Below are positions 47,386-59,071 of a stretch of DNA of 64,000 bases, one piece after another. The notes beneath the pieces were generated by a model that was given only the letters and a program-made list of their open reading frames with translations, had not been told where the DNA came from and did not search any database. Location of the stretch: positions 5,332,001 through 5,396,000 of the forward strand of contig CM065647.1 of the NCBI GenBank assembly GCA_033220425.1, in the 5' to 3' direction. Both the position numbers and the translations under genes were made by a program. How positions within the stretch are numbered: the stretch's first letter is position 1; each line of letters opens with the position of its first letter. Source of the stretch: Lepraria neglecta (lineage: Eukaryota; Ascomycota; Lecanoromycetes; Lecanorales; Stereocaulaceae).

Positions 47386-49330
47386 TCAAGGTGAGGGAAG
47401 AACGTCACTGACATCATATCTTCGAAAGCCACACTCTGGCGCTTCAATATCCATAAAGAAATCTTTTCCAAGGACTCCTGCAGGCGCATCATGCTTATGC
47501 TGACACGCCCGGGAGAAGATTGTTTGACTTATCCCAAGTAGTAGATCCCAAGGACTGACCTCAAAGTTGGAATTAAACTTTGACTTTTGTGGGCATGTTA
47601 TGCTAATGGACAGGGTACACGAACCCTGCAAATCATTCACTGAGAAATTGAACGGGGCATCCCATTTGTCGCGTTGCACTGGCACGTATGCGCTTCCTAT
47701 TGCGAAGGCGTTCGGCGTCGCACGAAAAGAAGTTCCCCATTGGGAAAGGTGGCGGCTTTGGATTTTTGGAGGCTTTGCTTTCCCCATAAGGGCACGAAGA
47801 TTCTGCCCGTTCCATCTAAGGGTGCCTGGTATACATCTCATTCGCAGATATCCAACCTGATTCGCAGCTCGTTTGTCTAAGATGGCGGGATAGACAACTT
47901 GGCCACCGTCCGATGACAGGACAATTTCAGCGTCCTTTGAAGATGGACGATAGTGTCCCGAAGAAACTTGATGATTGAGTAAAGCCAAAGCGTGGCCGAA
48001 GACTGTCTGGTTTTGATAGCACATCAAGACTGCGGCTTTCCGAGTCAAACACAGCCACCATCCAAACGAAACAAGTTTTTGCCAGTCCAGGCAGGAAGCG
48101 ATATGACCTTCATGATAAAAAAGGGAGGCTGGATCCACTTCCGAAGCATGCCGATGATCTGAAATATGGGTGTGCGAGCGCCGGAAACGGCTGCATCTGG
48201 TTATCTGTGGCAAACAGACTCAGACTCAGGACATCGGCTGCAAAGTCTCCAATCCTAACTTTGAAACACTCTGGTCCGGGATCCTCTTCATGCGAGTTCT
48301 CGTCACTCAAGCTCTCATCCGGTAATCTATCATACAGTCTTTGCTTGGGCAATCCGTTACTGTGAAAACCCTCATTATCTAATACATCACTCGCATCGCG
48401 GGTATTCTTCCCCCCGTTGGCTCCTTGATACTTTGATCCTCTTGGCCAGTCTTATTGCAGGTGCTGCAGCGCACACATTGCTTTCGAATTTGAAGTTCCA
48501 AATCCATGAGGCCAAGATCCTCACTTGGCAGGCTTATGTTCCGCCCCAAGATACGTTGCACGGCCGCAAGGCGGGTGCCGAAATCATGGAATGGCCTTGG
48601 TAGCAGGCTTTCCATGTTAGTATCTCGCAATTTGTGGTCAATACCAATCATAGCTCTGCGAAGTAAAATTCTTGGCACGACTGACTTGGTGGTATAATAG
48701 AGGACCTGGCCACAAAGTGATGCAGGTAATTCAAGCGCTTCAATTCGGAGTTTAGACCATAGCTCGACGTCTATCAGGTCACTCATAAAATTGTCCTTTC
48801 CGCTCGCAGGACCTCCTTCAACCAAGGTCAATTGGCCTCATGACTCCACTCTTTGACAAACCAAGACCTGAAAATCAAGGCGCATGTCCTCTTTTTCGAC
48901 GACGGTAACACCTGCCAGGTCCGACACAGCCATCCTGGACTCGTCGATCCCCCAGACGTCGGGTGGCTTTCCAAGCATCCATTTCACCACGGCAATTATC
49001 CATGGTATGTGTGCTATAGACGATTCAACCCGAACGCTGCTTGAGTCTTCACCTACACGGAAGCATTGACTCAAAGCATCCACTAGTTACTGTATACGTG
49101 CCCCAGACGGTGTGCAGAGGCATTCAAGGTCAAAATGCGGTTTCAATCTTGACTCCCGACCGGGTAGACACCAGTAGTACCAGCCAATAACTTCTGTGAG
49201 GAATCCAGAGTTTAGCAACTTCGGTCTTAGAGCGCGCAGCAGGTCATTTAACTGAAGCAACGTGGGAAGTGACTGGTCTGGCTTTGACGCCTACCGGACA
49301 AGGCTTTCGAGTAGTTCGGCGGACTGAATA
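47386..49330 (-). pseudogene. Relic of a large uncharacterised fungal family
   Basis: From 49330 down, one frame reads LLQLNDLLRALRPKLLNSGF, VIGWYYWCLPGRESRL, a stop, LVDALSQCFRVG, WIIAVVKWMLGKPPDVWG, then a stop (TGA 48838-48840) and on through VELWSKLRIEALELPASLCG and QVLYYTTKSVVPRILLRRAM to QIRKQCVRCSTC. Two frame changes later the C-terminal part (47386-48213) has LTRKAAVLMCYQNQTVFGHA, SSDGGQVVYPAILD and YLRMRCIPGTLRWNGQNL. These blocks, in this order, are typical of an expanded fungal family known only as hypothetical proteins. At least two in-frame stops and a frame change mark it as dead, although an intron near 48390 could explain one frame change. Confidence 0.6.
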
Positions 49331-50649
49331 CCTTGATTCCCCATGACACAAGAATGGCTGCAAAGACAGGAAACTCACACCCCCATCTGTCCTGGAAAGC
49401 ATATCCGCCGAATCGCCGGCAGAGAATCCGATCTGCGCTTTCAGAAAGCTGAGTGGCTGACCATGTTTCTACTTGGCCATTTGTTCAACTTTGATACGCG
49501 TCGTGGTATTGATTGGCAACGTTGTTCTAAATTGCTCGCACGCCAGCAACGCCGAGATCTGAACATTATCGCTTATGGCTACTTGGATCAGCCCTCTGGT
49601 GATTGAGATTACGCCACCAGCAATCTGGTCAAGTGACCACTGGAGGGACGGAGCGGCGCTGAGAGACATTGGCATGGACGATGCCTGGGAATGCCCGCAA
49701 ATGGCTATCCAATTCTTCGATATCTTAGATACCCCATGGAGGATGTGGCGAGGAGGGCGCTTTAAGTCAACATCTTCACGGTGCGAGCAATGAAAACCGG
49801 TAATCCGCACTGCATTCTGAGTACTCGCGAATGATGCGAATGGGTGAATATGCATACTCGCATACAAGCCTTCATTAGCAGCTGAAACGGCTAACCTGAA
49901 ATAGGACGCCTAATGCAGAGTAACATCACTTAGACCGAGAACGTTCTGACGGTCTTCAAGTCTTCTAATAGATGGTCTGAGACATCGCTCGTAGACATCA
50001 TTGATGAAAATCTTTCATGCTGAAAATAGAGTAACAGCTAGATATTCTGACTCACAGTAATCACGTAATACTCTTACCAACAGACGAGACAATTATATAG
50101 GGATTTTCCAATTCGGCCTGACTGGTTAGGTTGCTGTTGTTAGAGGAGAACTGAACAAATCGCCGCCTTAAGGCTCTCACAAGGACAATGTTTTCAAGAG
50201 CTGTTCCGGTCAAGTTCAAAACGAGTTACTAAACGTAAGAAACACAAGACATATACCTCTCACCCTCTTCCACTATTGTAGTTCAGGTAATGACTGTTCA
50301 TGTTGACAGTCTACTTATGCTTGCTCAGCTGATACGTAAGGCTGAGAAATGACATTCCAACATCCACCACCTCAACGCAACCACCTTCTACCTTCCACCC
50401 CGAAACCCACGACCCAGCTTACACCGCTATATCCGGCCGCCTCGCCCCATCTCCCTCACCCTCCGCTCTCCTAACAATCATAAGAATAAAAGCAAAACCC
50501 ACTATCACTCGCAAAACATTCATCCAACCCAACCGTAGTAAGATCTTGAGAGTAATTGGGATCAGTGTAAACAGTAACTTCTCAAAAATCAGCACCTCCT
50601 CCATCTCCAAACCAATTCAGTTCATCAAGAGAAAGGGCGCAATATACCA
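49331..50649. other. Intergenic, perhaps further 5' remnants of the relic
   Basis: A minus-strand frame at 49469-49867 may be an upstream part of the family relic, but no motif secures it. Beyond 49900 nothing is recognised. Confidence 0.4.
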
Positions 50650-50844
50650 CTACATCCAGCATCCAAACCCTACGTATTCCGCACTCTCAATCCCCCCTAG
50701 CTGATGACACGTGCCATCATCAGCGACGCTTTAGGAAGAGTAACTTCCTTAGCAGTTATCCTGGTTGCAAAAGGTGGTTGTTGCGTTGGCGGAGACGGTG
50801 GCAGCTGTGGCCAAGAGGGCGAGGAGGGCGTATGTGAATTGCAT
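50650..50844 (-). pseudogene. Fossil of a small secreted cysteine-containing protein
   Basis: A clear signal peptide (MQFTYALLALLATAATVSA) is followed by a short mature part of about 45 codons with spaced cysteines. It is broken, with about two breaks. The size and make-up recall small secreted fungal proteins; the role is unknown. Confidence 0.45.
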
Positions 50845-52073
50845 TTTTGGGTCGGTTGGTGGGTGGGGATGGGATGGGAAGGTTGACGTGAAGGTGGAAT
50901 GTGGGTAGTGGATGTGGAATTGAAAGTTAGGGGGACGAAGCTTTCTTGTCGGGTAGAGGAGGGCAGTTGGGGGTTTGGTCGAATGATATCGGCGATCAGG
51001 AGATGTGAAGGTGTAAAGATGTATGACTGTGCTTTCCGGTCATGCATTCAATGGGTATCATTAGCATCGAACGAGTCTATACCGGAGCAGTGTCCCAAAG
51101 CTGTCTCTGTTATGAGCATGGGTGCCACCGGCCTAAAGAAAGCCTAATGTTTGAATGAGCATTGCCATGGCCAAAGATCTTACAACCACAGAAATAGGCC
51201 TCTTGCTTATCCGAGTACTACCCTGCTACAGTCATAAACCATCTGTGTTGAAAAGGCAGCGCCTCCTAGGCGATGTATACGTTGAGCATCGACTCGACCT
51301 GGACATAGCAGCATGGCACGTAATAGCTTCATTGTCAGGTCATGCCATACATGAGCCTAGCAAATTCCCGGACTCGGTCTCCTGAGATCAAATGCGAAGT
51401 TGTGATGAATGTAGAATAACAGCCAAGAATTTCAAACATGCATCTCGGTACTCGGAGCTTTGAATACTGATATTGAATCCCTTTGGTCCCTTAGCGAGTG
51501 CCTCGCTAAGAGTACGGCTATACTTGGAACTTTCGCCAAGGTTGACTGAAACGGTAACTGCAAACAGCTACTGGTCATTGCATAACCATAAATTGGTGAT
51601 CCAGTGATATCACTGTAGACCTTTAGCAATGGTCGCCCTGTCTGATACATCTGACAATACATGCGGTAAGTCATCCTCACGGGCAAGCAGTAAACTCCCC
51701 AGCCAAACCATTATCCGTATGCAGACTATGCTTTTGCCTAAAAACGATATTTCGCCCCAGTGTCGTTCAACAAGCACCGAAAGGTGATTGGGTGACGTTG
51801 AACACCTAAGAAACAATGGCTGGCAGAATGATGAAATTCAAGAATCTAGGGCAATATACCTAAGGAAGGGTATCCGCACCACGTCTTTGTCCAGGAGGAC
51901 AGGCTCAATGCAAGGGAATATGTTCCGTTCCACGTTATATCACAAGGGCAACATGCCCTTTCGCGCAATAAATGTGGTGGTAATTAGCCTGTGACAAGAT
52001 GGGGATGCTTAATAGGTTCAAAGCACTCCACGCCAATCATACTCAATTACCAGATGCATATGCCCCAAACGCT
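50845..52073. other. Intergenic, nothing recognised
   Basis: Upstream of the small fossil and downstream of the hexokinase. Short frames only, no motif. Confidence 0.5.
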
Positions 52074-53665
52074 CTACGAGTCCGCGTCCTCGTCCTCATC
52101 CTCAGGCCTCGCTGCCAAAGCAGCAGCAATACCAGCCCCCATCACAGCACTAGCCTGAGTCTTCTCCAGTATAACCCTCTTCCCTTCCCCATCCTGCATG
52201 CCGATCATCTGATCTATTGTCTTCTGGGCTTTTTCCATGTATTCAGGGTATCTATTGATCACACTGCCATCACATCCAATGGTAATGTGATCCAGATCAA
52301 TCGGGAAGCCCGCGTTAGTTTCCAATTCCTGTAAAAGCGAGGCTAGTGCGTGCACGCCGGTGGAGAAATATGCGATTGAGCGACTTGATACAAAGCGAAT
52401 TGTTTGTTGAACGAAGTAGGCATCGGCGTGGGTTAGCTTGTAAGGAGACGGAGGGTTGGGCCCCCAGAGAGAGCCTAGGCGAGCCCTCACCTTGTGCAAG
52501 GTTTCAGTCTCAATCTCCGCGAGAATCTTGGTATTTAATTCTGCAGCATGTGGGATCGCCAATGACGGAGGAATATTGCCATCAAAGAGACCTGCCGTCC
52601 GTATTGCTTCAAGGATGATAAGCCGTACAATCTCGCCCATGTAGCCGCCTGCGATGAGGTACTCAAAGGGCTGATAGTCCGGGAGAGTATGGTGTTTGTT
52701 AAGGTGATCATCCCAGCGAGTAGTTGGAAAGATATTCTTGCCGTACATGCTGAATTCCGTATTGGTGAGCACGTGAGAAGCGCGTTTCATTTTAGGTCGT
52801 CCAGCCAGCTTGGACTGACCCAGGGAGACCGTGGGTAGGTGTATGGCCGCGTTCATTCCTGTGCCGAGGATGACAGCTAAGCGTGTGGCCGGGTCCATGT
52901 AGGCTCGGCAGAGGAGCGTGGCGGAGGAGTCGTTAACGATAGCGTCAAGACGGACATTGAGATTCTATGTGGATTAGCATCCGAGCATAGTGACAGTCTT
53001 CAGGAAACCCGAACCCCACGCTGACAGGCTTGGGCAATGATATCGCCAAGGTCATGGCCCTTGACTACATCTGAGCAGTGGAAACCCTTCCCCATGCCCA
53101 AGACGTTCCCGCTCCGTATCGATGTCTGGCTGCTCACGCATCAGTTGGGCTGACATGGTTGCTCGTGCAAGCAGGCAGGAACTGACTCAATTGGGAACGA
53201 CCAAGCAACACCCATGCGCAGAGGCCCATTAATTCTCTCCGGATCCATACCCGCTTCCGTGAGCATCTCTTTGATATTTTCCACCATCCAGTCGAAGAAA
53301 GCGTATTCTTTGAGCTTTTTGACCTCATTGTCGATAGGGAATACCATCGGTTTGCCTACCCGTAAGGGCTCTACGCCCCGGCTCCTTCCTTGCAGGTGTG
53401 CCAATGCCATCCATAGATTCGAGCCTCCAACTTCTATGCCCAAGTACATTCCCTCCTCGTCTCCCGTAGGAAGTGTGTAGTTGAAGGAGGGTAGCATGCT
53501 TTGTGGACTCGAGATGAAGTGTTGCTTGAGCTCGACTTGGAGGTCCTTCGATAGAGATAACAAGGATTCGACGTTCAATTTCTGTTCGAAGAGGGTCTTC
53601 ACCTCTTGGAGGAGATCGTCCATTTTTTGGTAGAGATTTGGGGCGGAGGCTCTCTCTAGTTTCAT
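52074..53665 (-). CDS. Divergent hexokinase-family protein
   Basis: Exons 53187-53665, 53015-53129 and 52074-52964; introns of 57 and 50 nt in phase; 494 residues from the chosen Met (the frame is open further upstream, so the start is uncertain). Phosphate-1 motif YLGIEVGGSNLWMALAHL departs from the usual LDLGGTNFRV. The sugar-binding region is well kept: AWSFPIDQTSIRSGN, GMGKGFHCSDVVKGHDLGD, and catalytic Asp210 in AIVNDSSATLL. Further motifs are LGTGMNAAIHLP, GGYMGEIVRLI and DHITIGCDGSVINRYPEY. The C-terminus is unusually acidic. Hexokinases phosphorylate glucose with ATP; filamentous fungi also have divergent members with regulatory rather than catalytic roles (HxkC, XprF/HxkD in Aspergillus). 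The key Asp and Lys remain, so activity is possible, but the odd phosphate loop leaves it open. Confidence 0.8.
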
Positions 53666-54639
53666 CAGTCTCCGCTCGATACGCCCCTGGACACGCCGAA
53701 GGATGCGCTGCAACAGTCCCAATATTATTATCGAACAATGGTACGTACAATAAGACGTTTGATTATGCAATTTTAGAAATGATATTGATCTGCCGTAGAG
53801 CTTTGGTATCTCTTTGTGATAGTGGCTGTGTGGAGGGGGTGGAATCAAGAAATTCGCTCGGATTGAAGGCGCTGAGGAGCCTCAAGGGCAGGAAGGAGCG
53901 TGCGAATAATGTATTTATTTGGCAGTTGACGGGAAAAGCTGTAGCAAACATCTGTCAGGAGTGTCCTGTGAGAATGACAGGATCCGAGACAGTCTGACCT
54001 GCAACATCAAAAGTGGAAGCCATCAGCAGACTCATGATCAGTGATCTTTCCACCCCCACAATCCCACATGGCGACCAGGATGAGGCATCTCAACAGTGAG
54101 ATTTGCAGTGAGAAACTGCCGGATCGACGATAGCTCAAGGGAATGGCGCTGGGAGGTGAATGGCGATGCTACGCAATGAGCCTCAAGGTGACATCGGACT
54201 TACGGCTCGGGCGGAAAAGCGGCGCCATCCTGGTGATCGTATCTAAGCTTTCTGCTCATTTGCTATGGATGCAGGAAGCTGGTACGAGATTGAGTAGAAT
54301 GCACGAGTTGTGGGGAAAGAAAGTCGGCAGGAAATGCAGGTTGTCATAGGGTTGCAACCTGCCGGAAGCTCGGCAGGCCAACAACCACCCTTGCTTGGCC
54401 ATGGAATAAAGCTACAGAGTATCTGCCAATCACTTGAGATTGTGTTTGAGAGAGAGTATGAAAGGTTATGGATTGGTATTGAACTATAGCAAAATCCCGA
54501 GAGCAAACGTCATCTGCATGCAGTGGGATTGAATCTCCAAGCCATGCCTCACTAGACCTGACTAGCTCAATGTGAGCTAGAAAGGAGACAAAAACGCTAT
54601 GGTATTGATATCAAACTCCAGCTTGCCCTCAAGCACCCT
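53666..54639. other. Intergenic, nothing recognised
   Basis: Promoter side of the hexokinase gene. No further gene is supported. Confidence 0.45.
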
Positions 54640-54748
54640 CTCACACCTTTCTCCCTCACACCTTTCTCCCTCACACCTTTCTCCCTCACACCTTTCTCCC
54701 TCACACCTTTCTCCCTCACACCTTTCTCCCTCACACTTTCTCCCTCAC
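54640..54748. repeat. 15-bp minisatellite at the end of the UNC93-like gene
   Basis: Six full copies of ACCTTTCTCCCTCAC and partial copies at both ends. The right-most unit is one base shorter and covers the last codons and the stop of the UNC93-like gene (GTGAGGGAGAAAGTGTGA on the minus strand). Confidence 0.95.
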
Positions 54749-56397
54749 CTCCGGTGGCTTCGCAATCATAGGCTTAACATCCTCATAAGTCTCATCCGTA
54801 AACACCAAGTCCTCATCAATAGGCACAGTGTCCCTAATCTTCGTAAATATAAGCGGCGCCGCAATAAGCAAACTCCCAGCCAACAGCGCCCAAGAGCTCG
54901 CAAACTCATTCATAAAAGGGACCCCTAGGGCGTCGATGCGGAAAGTGATGGCGCTACCAGCGGATTGGATGCCCTTGTAGAAGCCGGCGAAGTTGGCAAG
55001 TTTGCGGCCATTGTTCGTGAGTGCGCCCATGAACCAGTAGACGCAAGTTTGCCAGGCCGCTGTAGTAATGCTCAGTCAGTGGTTTCAGCAGAGGAAACCG
55101 CCGGGGGAAGAGGGGGGAGGGAAACGTACCATCGTAGAAGCCATAGAACATGTAAAGGAACATCGGTCCAACATATCCATGAGTTGTCCAATCATCCTTC
55201 ACGTAAGTCTTCAAGCTCGTCTCCGCCCTCGTATACCCCTTCTGCCACGCATAACCGCCCCCCCAAACCACCATCGTAAGCAAAAACATCATTCCCCAAG
55301 CAAGCTTCGCTCTCATCGTGCGTCCCAAGCTCCGAATATCAAGCATATACCCAAAGACATATGCGCCAATAATCTGACTAGTCCAATAAAGCACATTGTT
55401 GAGCGCTCTGGTCCTGATATTGAACTTGGCGCCGTTAAAGCCATTGAATTGGTACGAGTAAAACCAGTTACTGGCGATGAACATGGGGAAGAGGAAGACG
55501 ATCCAGATGTCCGTTTGGAGAACTTCCCAGAGGCCGAGGAATTCGCTGCGCCAGGATGGGTGTTTCATGAGGATTACGTGAGAGCCGTCAGAGCGAACAA
55601 CGTCGTGGGCGTCTACCAGGGTCAAGGCAAGGCAGGCGCCGAGGAAGGTGAGGACCATGAAGCCAATGTAGGTACCGTCGGAGACGTTGCCGGCGTTAGA
55701 GTGGATGTTTTCGCCCAATGGAATGCTCAGACAGGCGAATTAGCTTATGTTCAAATGATGGATTTGAATGAGATGAAAAGAACACTCACAGACTGCCAAT
55801 GACACCGCCCAGATTGAAAATCATCCAGAACCAAGAGATATACCTCCCCTTCGACTTCTCCTGCGGATAAGACATCATGATAGCGCCCTGAGCCGCCCAC
55901 AGCATTCCAGCACAGACGCCCAACATAGCGCCCGCAAAGATCACAAATCCCGAGTTCTGGTTATGGTTGTAGCTTAGATAGCTGGAAACATAGAGGCAAT
56001 ACCCCAAGCCACCAAGACTCAAGGTCAGTTTGATACCAAGTCGATTAGTGATGCTTCCAGCGAAGAACCCAAGCACGCTGAATGTGGAATAGACGGCGAC
56101 GTTCGAGTTATCAGCGGTAGTTGCGTTGAATTGACCACCTCCGCCCAGACCGTTGAGCGCGTTGAACATGCCGGGGCAGAAGAAACAGACGAATGCGACG
56201 AGGACGAGCTGGACAGGTGGCGAGGCATAGCAAGGGATTGTCCAAGGTCCGAGGCGGTGGGTTCGGTACTTCCATCCCGTCGGATATACAGCGGTTATGT
56301 TTTGTTCGGTGCTTGGAGAATGCTGCTCGGCTTGAGAGTTTTCGTCTGTTTTGTCTTGAGCCGTGGGGCCTTGCTTTTCAGACTCGAGGCTTGCCAT
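54731..56397 (-). CDS. UNC93-like major facilitator membrane transporter
   Basis: Exons 55790-56397, 55130-55725 and 54731-55059; introns of 64 and 70 nt in phase; 510 residues. The polar N-terminus is followed by about eleven hydrophobic segments, for example VQLVLVAFVCFFCPGMFNAL, the family's first segment with its following NGLGGGG; GCAMLGVCAGMLWAAQGAI-like text in FAGAMLGVCAGMLWAAQG; WIVFLFPMFIASNWFYSYQF; and NNVLYWTSQIIGAYVFGYML. The middle acceptor is GAG rather than CAG. Fungal UNC93-like (DUF895-type) proteins are polytopic carriers of unknown cargo. It lies just downstream of betaine aldehyde dehydrogenase on the same strand, so a link to choline or betaine movement is a guess. The stop sits inside a 15-bp repeat. 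Confidence 0.85.
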
Positions 56398-56927
56398 TGA
56401 GGTTTAGGGTACTTGATGACTTTACAGTGAGGTGGGAATTGTTTTTAGGGTTGGTCTTGCCTTGATATGCAGGGAAACGCGGTGGAGTCGGTCCAGTGCG
56501 GAAAAAGTGTGGAGCAGGCGACGATAAGTAGAAGACTTCGCATGACCGAGAACGCGATGGTCAGCGAACGTATTTGGAAGATTTATGAGAATACGATCAC
56601 ACAATGAGTTGCTGGCTTTTGCATCGCACAACGATGAAGGTCGGGTGAGTAAGCTGTTAGAACCTCGGCAAGTTTAACCTGATCATCAACGGTTTGCACC
56701 GATCTGCATAAGCCTGCATAAGTCTGAGCGAGTAAGTCCGCTGCAAGACATAGCGCCGGGGATGATAAAGACGGGTCATGTTGCCAAGTGAGGGGCCACC
56801 GTCCAGCGTTGCAATGCATGGTTAGCCATGTAACCCTGTGAGAGTTGGTTCTAGAATTTCTCAGTACTGAGGACAAAAGGGTCTGGCGCCCTTGGCAGTT
56901 GAGGACTTATGACTTGGCTCTCGCTTT
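56398..56927. other. Intergenic, promoter side of the UNC93-like gene
   Basis: 530 bases between the UNC93-like start and the dehydrogenase stop. No gene or clear site is seen. Confidence 0.45.
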
Positions 56928-58424
56928 TTATATCTTGGCGAAGACAGTGGGAACAATCCCACTCATATCGACCAATGTACTCTTGTTTCTCACCCAGGCT
57001 TCTAAGCCTTTCTTGCCGTTTTCAACGCCGACTCCACTCTGCTTCCACCCGCCTACGCTCATCTCTGCAGGACTCTCGCCCCACGTATTAACCCAAGTTA
57101 TACCAGCTTCCAGCTTGGCAATTACCTTGTGGGCCAGATTCAGGTCCTTTGTGAACACTCCAGCAGCAAGTCCCAGAGGTGTAGCATTAGCTCTCTGGAT
57201 AGCTTCCTCGACTTCTTCGTAGGTCAAAATCATCATGACTGGACCGAATATCTCTTCCTGCACGATCTTCATTGGATCTGTACAATCGGTGAAGACTGTT
57301 GGCTTGACCCAGAAGCCATCTTCCATGCCTTTGATCGCTTTGGGCTTTTCCGGACCTCCGCAAAGCAAGGTCGCTTTGTCTACCTCGACGCCATGTTTGA
57401 TGTAGTCCAGAACCTTCTTGTAATGTATCTCTGATACCAGTGGACCGAAATTCGTGTTCATGTCCATCAAATCACCTGGTCGTATGTATTCCATCTTCCG
57501 TAACAGCCTCTGCTCGAAGGGGCCCTTCATTGCCTTTGGTATTAACACTCGGGTGCCATTTGTGCAAACCTGACCGGTGCTGAAGAAGTTCGCCATCATA
57601 GCCCCATCAACGGCCTGTTCAATATCGGCATCTGGTAGTATGATGACCGGACTCTTCCCTCCAAGCTCCATTGTAGTATATTTCATCCCCGCCGCAGCAC
57701 TGCTAGCAACCTTCTTGCCCGTCGAGACCTGTCCAGTAAACGACACCTTGGCGATTCCCTCATGTGAAGTCAGATAAGCCCCGACATGTCCACCTCCGTT
57801 GACAACATTGAAGACCCCAGGAGGTACCCCAGCCTCTGTGTATATCTCAGCCAGTATTTCACCATGTAGAGGTGTGACTTCGCTTGGCTTGTAGACCATG
57901 GTGTTGCCGGCGGCGAGACAAGGGGCTGACTTCCATAGTGCAATTTGTATGGGGTAATTCCATGCTCCGATACCAGCACACACGCCTAAGGCTTCCTTCT
58001 TAGTGTAGACCCAAGCATCTTCCCTCAATTGTGTAGTTTCGCCATTGAGCCCACCTCCTCCTACTAGGTTGGCGAAGAATTCCAGTACATCTGCTCCTGT
58101 CACAACATCCACCGTGCTTGTCTCTGAGAACGGCTTCCCCGTGTCTTGTGTCTCAACCTTGGCTATTTCATCGTTTCGTTCGCGCAGGAGTTGGACTGCT
58201 CTCAACAATATTCTCGATCGAGCAACTGGAGGGGTGGTAGACCACGAATAGAAAGCTTGCTGGGCTGAATGAATGGCAACATCAATGTCGGAGTGAGAGG
58301 CGCTATGGACGTCTGCTAGGGGCTGTGCTGTTGACGGATTGACGGATCTGAAGACATCACCTGATGCTGTCTTCGGCTTCCCGTCGTAGTAGCAATGTCG
58401 AGGAGGGTAAAAGGAGTCTGCCAT
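56928..58424 (-). CDS. Betaine aldehyde dehydrogenase (ALDH family)
   Basis: Single exon of 498 residues, the usual ALDH length. It oxidises betaine aldehyde to glycine betaine with NAD(P)+. Catalytic parts are all present: Asn156 in [10 protein letters not shown], Lys179 in [15 protein letters not shown], general base Glu253 in [11 protein letters not shown], nucleophile Cys287 in [13 protein letters not shown], and EEIFGPVM near the C-terminus. The substrate-pocket context ([32 protein letters not shown]) is that of the BADH branch rather than of acetaldehyde or succinate semialdehyde enzymes. It has no targeting signal and is probably cytosolic. It is divergent from a choline dehydrogenase/oxidase-type gene 647 bases away, which supplies its substrate and supports the assignment. 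Confidence 0.92.
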   Translation of the reverse strand: MADSFYPPRHCYYDGKPKTASGDVFRSVNPSTAQPLADVHSASHSDIDVAIHSAQQAFYSWSTTPPVARSRILLRAVQLLRERNDEIAKVETQDTGKPFSETSTVDVVTGADVLEFFANLVGGGGLNGETTQLREDAWVYTKKEALGVCAGIGAWNYPIQIALWKSAPCLAAGNTMVYKPSEVTPLHGEILAEIYTEAGVPPGVFNVVNGGGHVGAYLTSHEGIAKVSFTGQVSTGKKVASSAAAGMKYTTMELGGKSPVIILPDADIEQAVDGAMMANFFSTGQVCTNGTRVLIPKAMKGPFEQRLLRKMEYIRPGDLMDMNTNFGPLVSEIHYKKVLDYIKHGVEVDKATLLCGGPEKPKAIKGMEDGFWVKPTVFTDCTDPMKIVQEEIFGPVMMILTYEEVEEAIQRANATPLGLAAGVFTKDLNLAHKVIAKLEAGITWVNTWGESPAEMSVGGWKQSGVGVENGKKGLEAWVRNKSTLVDMSGIVPTVFAKI

Positions 58425-59071
58425 CGTGGGCTCGTGTTAGAAGGTTCAGCAGTGAGGAGAAAATGCTATTGTCGTAGATTTGTACTCGTGCAATTTCATT
58501 GATTCGTGTATTGCTCAGTTTGTACGTCTCCTTCTATCGCAGTAGTTCTAGAAGGGCGTTCGCGCCGCCTCGTAAAGCAATTGTGGACAAGGATTTTCGT
58601 CCAAACAAAGGTAGTGGATGCATGTCTGCCATCTCGTTGCGTAACAAAGCATGCATGTCGAAAACCATCATCGATTTCTCCAAACTCTATGCTCCGCGTA
58701 CTTTGTCTTCTTATGGCTAGCGTCAGAATTCTCGCTGTTGAAAAATGCCTGCCGTGTCACGAGAGCTGACTTCACCGCAACTCCTTGAAAGCTTCTTGTT
58801 ATCCTCCTTTGGTATCATAATCCATTATCTCCTTGTGTTCTCTCCTAGGTATACATATCAAGATTGATCATTTCGCCGTTGCTTTTACGTGTTGCTGGAT
58901 TCTCCTTCTACCTTACGTGTAAAAGGCTACATTCTTGAGGGTATCTGAGAATTGTCCAACTTTCTTACTGTGCAGGCGATTCTATACTCATCTGGTTCTC
59001 TATCTCTGGAGACTCTTTCAATATCGATACGCAGCCCATAGTACACCAAAATTTAATCGTCTCCCTTAAGG
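58425..59071. promoter_or_regulatory. Bidirectional promoter of the choline-to-betaine gene pair
   Basis: 647 bases separate the start codons of the two divergent enzymes. GATA-type sites (HGATAR) are visible on the minus strand at 58825-58830 (AGATAA) and 59000-59005 (AGATAG), compatible with nitrogen control, as choline can serve as a nitrogen source. The CTTCTCCTTCTATCGC-like pyrimidine runs are common fungal promoter text. No gene lies within. Confidence 0.5.

Noticed and set aside
52346-52644. Plus-strand frames inside the hexokinase locus
   Set aside because: Antisense shadows without motifs.
55068-55802. 244-codon plus-strand frame
   Set aside because: Antisense of the UNC93-like coding sequence, which has intact splicing and membrane segments.
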